From NCBI RefSeq assembly GCF_001625215.2, contig NC_030389.2:33283454-33347453 (forward strand): a DNA stretch of 64,000 nt, written 5' to 3'. Positions 57,681 through 64,000 of this stretch are shown piece by piece (position 1 is the first letter of the stretch; the number at the start of each line of letters is the position of its first letter). This stretch comes from Daucus carota subsp. sativus (taxonomy: Eukaryota > Streptophyta > Magnoliopsida > Apiales > Apiaceae). The notes beneath the pieces are model-generated. The model was given only the letters and a program-made list of their open reading frames with translations. It had not been told where the DNA came from and searched no databases. The translations under genes were made by a program, and so were the position numbers.

Positions 57681-59120
57681 ATGGCTAAGCGTTTGATCCC
57701 AACTCTCAACAGAGTCCTCATCGAAAAAATCGTCCCCCCCTCCAAAACCACCGCTGGGATTCTCCTCCCTGAGAAATCTTCCAAGGTAAATTATATGCTC
57801 GGTGAATTAATTCAGGATTATATGAGATTTTTCTTATATATTGGAGATTTTTAATTAAAATTATTAAAATATTTTTAATTATTAATGGGAGATTTTTATA
57901 ACACTAATCTCTACTCGGTTCCGATATAAGAGTGACTGTGTGTTTTATTTCTTGATTAATCAATATTTTTCAACAGTATTGTATTGATAGTGTATTTCTA
58001 ATCTGGATAAGCTGAGCTGGAGTAGAGTGTGGAGTAGAGTGTCTTGTATTGTATTGTTAAGTTTGTGGGTAGGTATGTGTTTGATGATGAGATGTGGTGT
58101 GTGTGATTGTGAAGCTGAATTCGGGGAAAGTGGTGGCGGTTGGACCAGGGGCTCTTGATAAATCAGGCAATAAGATACCAGTGGCTGTGAAGGAAGGGGA
58201 CACTGTTCTTTTGCCGGAGTATGGTGGTACCCAAGTCAAGCTCGGCGAGAAAGAGTATGCCATTTTACCCACATTTTGTATTACTCGTCCCCATTAATTT
58301 GTCTTGTTTGACGGTTTGTGGTTAAATTGAACAAAGTTTGATGGATAATTAGTAATTATTCTTAGTTATCATGAAAAATTGAAAAATATTAAAGTTGAAC
58401 ATGTGTAGATTCAACAATAATATTTTTGAGTTAATAATATATGAAAAAATTCCAACCAAAATTTGGTCAATTTGACCACAAAAAGTCAAACAAGACAAAT
58501 AAATTGGGACAGAATGCATATATGTTATGACAAGAATGAATATAGTGATAATTTGATTCTTCCTCGCCGTAGTAAATAGGAGAGAAAATAGAATTTATTT
58601 CTTCTTTTTTACAAAAAAAATAAAAAAATAGGAGTAAGCTGTGACACGTTCACTAAAAAAAAACCCTTTTGTAGCAAATCGTTTATTAAGAAAAATTGAT
58701 AATTGTTTAGCAAGTGAAATTTATGTTTTTATTTGAAGAGTGAGACTGTCGGGATATTTTATGTTTTTATTTACTTAAGCTGTGAGTAAGTATTAGGGAT
58801 AACAATGTCTGGCACGATCCAGAACACTGGTATAATTACAATGTCAAAATATGAAAAATTGACAAATTTGGAAAGATGATATGAAAATAATGCCAATTTA
58901 ATTGAAAAGGAGTCAATAATCAGAATTTTACTCCTTTAAGCTAATATTTCATTTTTATCAAATTTAGCCATGTAAATTCTCAAATTGCCACACCTAGTAA
59001 TAATTTAAAGTTTAAAATGCAATTTTGTGTTGTTGAGTGCTTATTATGGTGAGGTGTTTATGTTGTTGCAGGTATCACTTGTTCAGGGATGACGATATCT
59101 TGGGCACTCTCCATGACTGA
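57681..59120 (+). CDS. CPN10: 10-kDa chaperonin (Cpn10, GroES family), mitochondrial
   Basis: Three exons, 57681-57785, 58115-58254 and 59072-59120, encode 97 aa. MAKRLIPTLNRVLIEKIVPP and KTTAGILLPEKS are the GroES N-terminal strands and the mobile loop that binds Cpn60. GKVVAVGPGALDKSGNKIPV, VKEGDTVLLPEYGGTQVKLG and YHLFRDDDILGTLHD complete the fold. The length is that of single-domain Cpn10, not the double chloroplast Cpn20. Mitochondrial plant Cpn10 has an uncleaved N-terminal signal, which fits this start. It caps Cpn60 for protein folding in the mitochondrial matrix. The second intron (817 bp) is AT-rich. Confidence 0.95.
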
Positions 59121-60560
59121 TATATGACCACTTAAGGTTTTTCGACTTGAATATGTGATAAAAATTGATTATCGGAGGTTTTTAAACTATTACCAAAGCT
59201 TTAAATTTTAGTGTTTTTCGGAGATTTAGTTTTGGTTTTGGAGTTTGAATTCTCCGAGTGTATCAGTGATACAGTATTGATATGACTTTTCATATTATGC
59301 CGGAACAAAGTAATGAAAGTTAAAAGACAATCTCTTCTTGTTTTTACCTCTTCATATGGTTCAGTTCTTTACTTATGGATCTCTGACTAAAGATTTAGAT
59401 TCGCCTGATACTTGCAGAATTAATGACTTAGTGTATGCAAATGTTTTGTTTATAATAGTGTTAGTTTTTGAGCAACTCGTGTGCTATTTTTGTTCTATTA
59501 TGGTGCTAGGAAAAAACAAATTAAATGTTTTTGCTGATTTTGTTGAGCACTTCAGATCATTCCGCAACTCAAAGGGTAATTATTATGTCAATGTCTTCCT
59601 TGCCGTATCCCTCTATTAATTTTCATCTTCCTGATTAAACTCTTTGCTGTCTCATATCAAATTATCAATGGTCCTTAGATGCACTTTGTGGTTTTTGTTA
59701 TTGCTGATGAGTCAATATGTTATTGAATTGATGTGGTATTAAATGTATCTAATTTAGGCATTTGGCGAGAAATGTAAGTCGGTTTGTGAAGTTGCATTGC
59801 TTGTGTGTACTGTATTCATTAAGACGCATGCATTAAGAAAAGGTAGTTGCTGCTGGCTCTAGTTTATTGTCGGTTTGTCTTACTGCAGGAATAATTGGTC
59901 TTTGTTGCCTTGGTAGATAATAGAACTGCCTGATAACCTTACTCCTACCTTAACTTGGACTTGTCAATTAGATTTAAAATCAGGGTTCATGTCAACCGCC
60001 CTCTCCATCCTATAACCAAAAATATTTCTTTTCCATTGATGTGAGAAGAAACCTTGTCACTTGAAGAAATTAGTTGGAATTATATTGCTGAATTTTTTTG
60101 CCAAGTAATTGCTAAATGTTTCTCAGTCTATATCTTTCTTGATTCTTAGTCTGATATCTGGTCATATAGATGTGAAGTCTACAAGTGGTGGATATAGATG
60201 GATGCGAGTGGGCGAAAAAAATTGGTCATGTACCACATTTTCGCTCTTTCGCGCCTTTATATCTTCTATCGAAACACTAATAGTTACTCTTACATGTTTG
60301 AAAGTATGCATCCGTTTGCGTCGAGGCGTCTGGAGATAAGCACGCCCTATAGGTCATAAGAAACAAAGCAAGTATTGCACGTAAGTTTCGGTAAATGGAA
60401 ATGAGTTGTGTCGAAACAAAGTTGTCATTGTTTGCAATATAATATGAACTTTGAATAAGGTTAGTTTATAATCAAGATAGATTTTTATGATTATTAAGTT
60501 CTATTAGTGATAAATCTTCGCAAGCGGGAAAAAAGACTTGTCGAGGAAATTATCTTTTCA
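59121..60560. other. Intergenic DNA downstream of Cpn10
   Basis: Cpn10 3' UTR followed by sequence with no supported gene; short ORFs only. Confidence 0.6.
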
Positions 60561-60576
60561 GGACTTCTATTTTTGG

Positions 60577-60850
60577 TCAACTGCTCTCTATGACGAGTTT
60601 TCCTGTTTTCTGGGCTCTACTCGCCCGTCTACGCTCCGACCCAAGCAAAAAATTGGAAAAACAATGTTTTCTTTGATATTCGTCTGATATGCGTCGACAA
60701 ACGTTTCCACCAACAATGACATTTTTCATTGATTTAAAAATGTAATCAATCAAACCAGCATCTCTAATTCCACAATTATATCCCCCATTTGCTGCTTTGC
60801 CGCTGTAATCTCTCTTGATTGCACCCAATATTGGTGAAGACTGCAGCGTG
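60577..60850 (-). pseudogene. Possible fragment related to MS1/MMD1 or AMEIOTIC-type proteins
   Basis: After a CTGCAG acceptor-like site (about 60841), the minus strand reads SPILGAIKRDYSGK ... IRDAGLIDYIFKSMKNVIVG GNVCRR. The block IRDxGLIDxxxKSxxNxxVGxxxxRR resembles the winged-helix-like region shared by plant meiotic/tapetal PHD-type and AMEIOTIC1-like proteins. No other exon is visible, so it is probably a gene relic. The family assignment is from memory and weak. Confidence 0.35.
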
Positions 60851-60972
60851 TGTTATGTATTGAAGTACTTCCGTGGTGCTAAATCCCATTTCTTGGTCTT
60901 TTTATCTTAACTGTTCACTAACAGAAACTGTCCAAACTTTTCCGGTGTCTCATGGTCATTTAACACATCTTA

Positions 60973-61338
60973 GAGCATCTCTGACGATCTCTCTATTCAA
61001 ACTCTTAAGTGAAAAAATAAAGAGTCATATATAAATTAGAGCTCCAAGAGACTCTTAGAGGCTTTTCAAATATTTAAGAGTTCATTCTCTCTGCTCTCTT
61101 TTAGAAATCACAACTTGGCTCTGAACTTATTTTTATCAATAAAAAATTCTTTCCCTCCAATTCATTCTCCCATTTGATTTGAATCTTTGTTATAGTAGAG
61201 CCCAACATGTATAAAATATGATATAGAGAATAAATATAGAGAGCATTTTCATACTCTTAACTTTTGTATCAGATTGCTAAGAGTCATATTTTTTATATTA
61301 AAATTTAGGAGCCAATTAGGAGGCTCTCCAAGATGCTC
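60973..61338. mobile_element. Tourist-like MITE A
   Basis: 366 bp from GAGCATCTCTGACG to CCAAGATGCTC with TTA on both sides (60970-60972, 61339-61341). Confidence 0.7.
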
Positions 61339-61341
61339 TTA

Positions 61342-62077
61342 GAGCATCTCCAAGGGGCCGTCTAAATAAGTTTTTAACTTCAAATTTAAAGAGCAAGGTA
61401 AGAATTAGATCCAATGGACTCCTAGAAACTCTTTAAAAATTTAAGAACTCATCATCTCTTCTCTCTTTTAAAGAGCATGTAAGAGCTCTTAACATTTTTT
61501 TCATGAATATAATATTACTTTCTCTCCACCTTTACCACCAACATTTCTATCTTTTTACTTTTCCCTTATATTAATATGAATAAAATATGAATATGGAGCA
61601 AGTGTAAAGAGGAGCATTGAAGTTGTCAACTTTTTCAATGTCTTAGAGCATCTCCAATAGCCTCTTTATAGTGGCTCTTAAATTGAAATTTGAAGAACAT
61701 TGTAATTTTGCTTGCTCCAATAGACTCCTAGTCACTTTTAAATTCCCTAAATTTCTCTTCTCTCTCCTCAATTGTAGGAGCTACTAGTCACTCTTAATTA
61801 ATATTTTATAATAAATTTGTAAGCACTCATTCTCTCTCCATCCACTTTCTTTTGTACTTTTATGCACATGACTTGCTTTTAATAATATAAAATAAAATAA
61901 GGAGTGAATATAAGAAGTGTTGTTCGAGTTGAACCTACAATAAATCACTAAGAGTCAATATTTTATATTATACTTAAGAGTGATTTAAGAGACTATTGGA
62001 GATGCTCTTAGCTCACTGGGAGCCAAATATTATATAATATTTTAAAGAGTGATCTAAGAGTCCCATTGGAGATGATA
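61342..62077. mobile_element. Tourist-like MITE B, interrupted by MITE C
   Basis: Left end GAGCATCTCCAAGGGG directly follows the TTA shared with element A. The right part (62011-62077, ending TCCCATTGGAGATGATA) lies beyond the inserted element C. Its right tip has mutated from the consensus. Confidence 0.6.
61646..62007. mobile_element. Tourist-like MITE C, nested in B
   Basis: 362 bp from GAGCATCTCCAATAG to CTATTGGAGATGCTC (perfect 15-bp inverted repeats), flanked by TTA on both sides (61643-61645, 62008-62010). Confidence 0.8.
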
Positions 62078-62482
62078 TTGTAGTACTCATTTTATAAGCA
62101 GCATTTGAAATGAGGACACATGATGCCCCTAGCCACTTTATACTCTTCCCATACAATACAGAAAAGTAAGCTGTTCACTGTAAATGAAGTCTCTCCGGTG
62201 CAAATGTGCAAATAGGAAGAAAAAGCATGGCCACTGGCCAGGCCATTCCAGTTTACGTGGCCCGAGTAGCAAAAATGCCACGCATTGCAGATGCTCTCAG
62301 AAAATTTGATCGCTACAATAAACTTGACTTAAATAGAATGACTATGCAAATTTGTTTAAACGAACCAGATGTTAGTTCTCCTGGGAACTTTTGTTCCCTA
62401 CAAATTCATTTATTGTTCTTCTAAAGAATGCACTAGGGTACCATAGCGACTTCGGCAAATTAGATAGTAATAACTTCAACTA
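62078..62482. other. Intergenic DNA, 3' flank of the membrane protein gene
   Basis: Probable 3' UTR of the minus-strand gene ending at 62483. Nothing else is supported. Confidence 0.55.
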
Positions 62483-64000
62483 CTACTCTAGAAGCTTGTT
62501 GCAGGTGCTAACACCAATAGCTGCGGCAAGATGCCAGGCAGCGTGAAGGAATGGAGTCTGAGGGAAGGCATCATCTGCTATGAACAGCGCGCCGCCTAGT
62601 AGTGATGACATCTTATGTACATTGTGTGCCATCTTCAGTTTTGGATCTTTAAGGGCTCTTTTCGCAAATGCAACCTGAAATAAATAAATAAAACCAACAG
62701 TCTATAAACTGGCCTAATGGATATCAAATGATGACCCTCTTTTGTAGATCATCTGCTAGAAGTCGAAAATATAAGAAAAACTGATGCAGGAGAACAAATT
62801 GATAGGAGTATGATAGTTGTATACCTCCATCATTCCCGTGTGAACAGCTGATACCATTAGAGGCTGGATAGGTAGAACCAAAGCCGATGCTGCCATCAAA
62901 AGCTTTGGATTTTCATCCCGGAGCGCCCTTGAAAGACACTGTATCAGAAAATAACTTGTTTATGCATCTTTTAATGTTCTATATAATCCAGACAATTTAA
63001 CAGTAATGCCTAGTTTTATGATGTTTTAGTAAGTGCAACGAAATATTTTGATCGATGAAAATCTACTGAGACAATGCACTCAATGGTAAGAATAGAATTC
63101 CAATGTAAACAGAAATATGTACCACAGTAGCAGTAGCAATTGTTGCATAGTCAGCCCATCTCAAATATTTTCTTAATCTGCCTCGGGAAGCATGGTACAA
63201 ACTCGAAGCAACTCCTACTCCAATTAATGAATGAGCATAAAGCTTACAGTTCAGATTTTTTCTGTGCCATATCAAATAATGGAGTGAGCAAAATCGCGTC
63301 CAACCAATATACAGAGTGTGTACAATGTGACAATAATGCCAGAATATAGTAAACCATACCTAGGGGCTTTGTATCCGAGAACCACAAAAGGAATTGATGT
63401 GAGCACATTAGCAATTCTTTCTACAGAGTTCCTGTCACCTGCAGCAATGGTGAAGAACCTGTTAGCCAGCACGTAGAGCTTTTATAGGAGCTCGTAGAAT
63501 CTTCAAGAGATTGCAACATCAGTAGCTTTCGGTTTAAATTTTTATGGTCTTCAGTAATGTTAATATTACCATTCAGACAGCACCCATGAATAGGCCTAAG
63601 ACATGAAGGTCTTTGCTGCCATATTCTCCTGCAGAAAAGATGCAGAAATAAGGTTACTGAGACGCATCTAGCACGAGGTTGTATAAAATGGGCACACACT
63701 AGAAAAACCGTAAAAATAATATGGTACTTATAATTGGCAGGAACATGTGTACTTACTGTACTGTCATTATCTGATTAGCTCCAATAATTGCACTCTCACA
63801 TCTCGACTGATGAAACTCACCCTGCGGATTCATCTCTTGCGAATCAAATGGCGAATGAGGCACGAGATGGACTCCATTCACCCCCTCCAGAGCATTGCTT
63901 GTTTTCAAAGTACTCCCGGAATTCATAAGATAAAAATGACAATCAGTTGAAACTGATTGCCCACAAGACCCTGCGTATTGGCAGTAGCAGAATGTGTGGT
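62483..64000 (-). CDS. Multi-pass membrane protein with CREST (ceramidase/PAQR) signature, 5' end outside window
   Basis: Exons, 5' to 3': 64000-63821 (open at the window edge), 63628-63584, 63438-63360, 63261-63067, 62927-62825, 62674-62483. All phases agree. The first visible exon is cysteine-containing (FCYCQYAGSCGQSVSTDC) and continues LEGVNGVHLVPHSPF. GDRNSVERIANVLTSIPFVVLG opens the membrane region. The residues that define the CREST superfamily of membrane hydrolases are present: S-x3-H in ASSLYHAS, Asp in LRWADYA, and H-x3-H in LHAAWHLA near the C-terminus. Several hydrophobic helices separate them. CREST members include alkaline ceramidases and adiponectin-receptor-like proteins. The substrate here is unknown, and superfamily assignment rests on the motif pattern only. 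Confidence 0.75.

Noticed and set aside
57681..59120. Chloroplast Cpn20
   Set aside because: Only one GroES domain of 97 residues and no transit peptide.

Overview
This is nuclear DNA from a flowering plant. The host genes are split by many short AT-rich introns, the protein families are plant types (plant NUDT25/26-like Nudix hydrolase, a two-module uridine kinase-like/CYTH protein, plant SEC12-like protein, mitochondrial Cpn10), and the intergenic DNA is filled with plant transposons. The large third ORF of the retrotransposon resembles ORFs I recall next to copia elements in asterids, so a eudicot, perhaps an asterid, is my best guess. The sequence alone does not fix the species.

Layout. 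1-3303: a broken CACTA (En/Spm) element whose TNP2-type transposase is on the minus strand; it is cut by a hAT-like element with GC-rich subterminal repeats. 3304-5815: exon-like host sequence of unknown function. 5821-18654: a complete, very young 12.8-kb copia (Sirevirus-like) LTR retrotransposon with 985-bp LTRs that differ at two positions, GTAAT target duplications, gag, pol in the +1 frame, and a 1464-codon third ORF. It sits at the 5' splice site of an intron; the next exon follows at 18882. 19065-21610: intergenic DNA with an RNase H-like relic.

21820-25057 (minus): six-exon Nudix hydrolase gene. 25058-29106: AT-rich intergenic DNA with a PIF/Harbinger-like MITE. 29107-36352: a probable non-autonomous Helitron carrying a pectinesterase exon and a series of small, unrecognised exons, one of them split by a hAT MITE. 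36743-50355 (plus): 26-exon gene for a protein with two tandem uridine kinase-like plus CYTH-like modules and a C-terminal membrane anchor. 51310-56694 (minus): ten-exon SEC12-like WD40 protein. 57681-59120 (plus): three-exon mitochondrial 10-kDa chaperonin. 60973-62077: nested MITEs. 62483-64000 (minus, 5' end beyond the window): a multi-pass membrane protein with the metal-binding signature of the CREST (ceramidase/PAQR) superfamily.

The host genes are independent housekeeping loci, not a pathway cluster. The most unusual material is the retrotransposon: its extra ORF, the gag/pol frame change, and a short CAACTGATGA motif repeated in both orientations across LTRs, coding and non-coding parts. 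Exon borders were placed by hand from GT/AG sites and reading frame, without transcripts.
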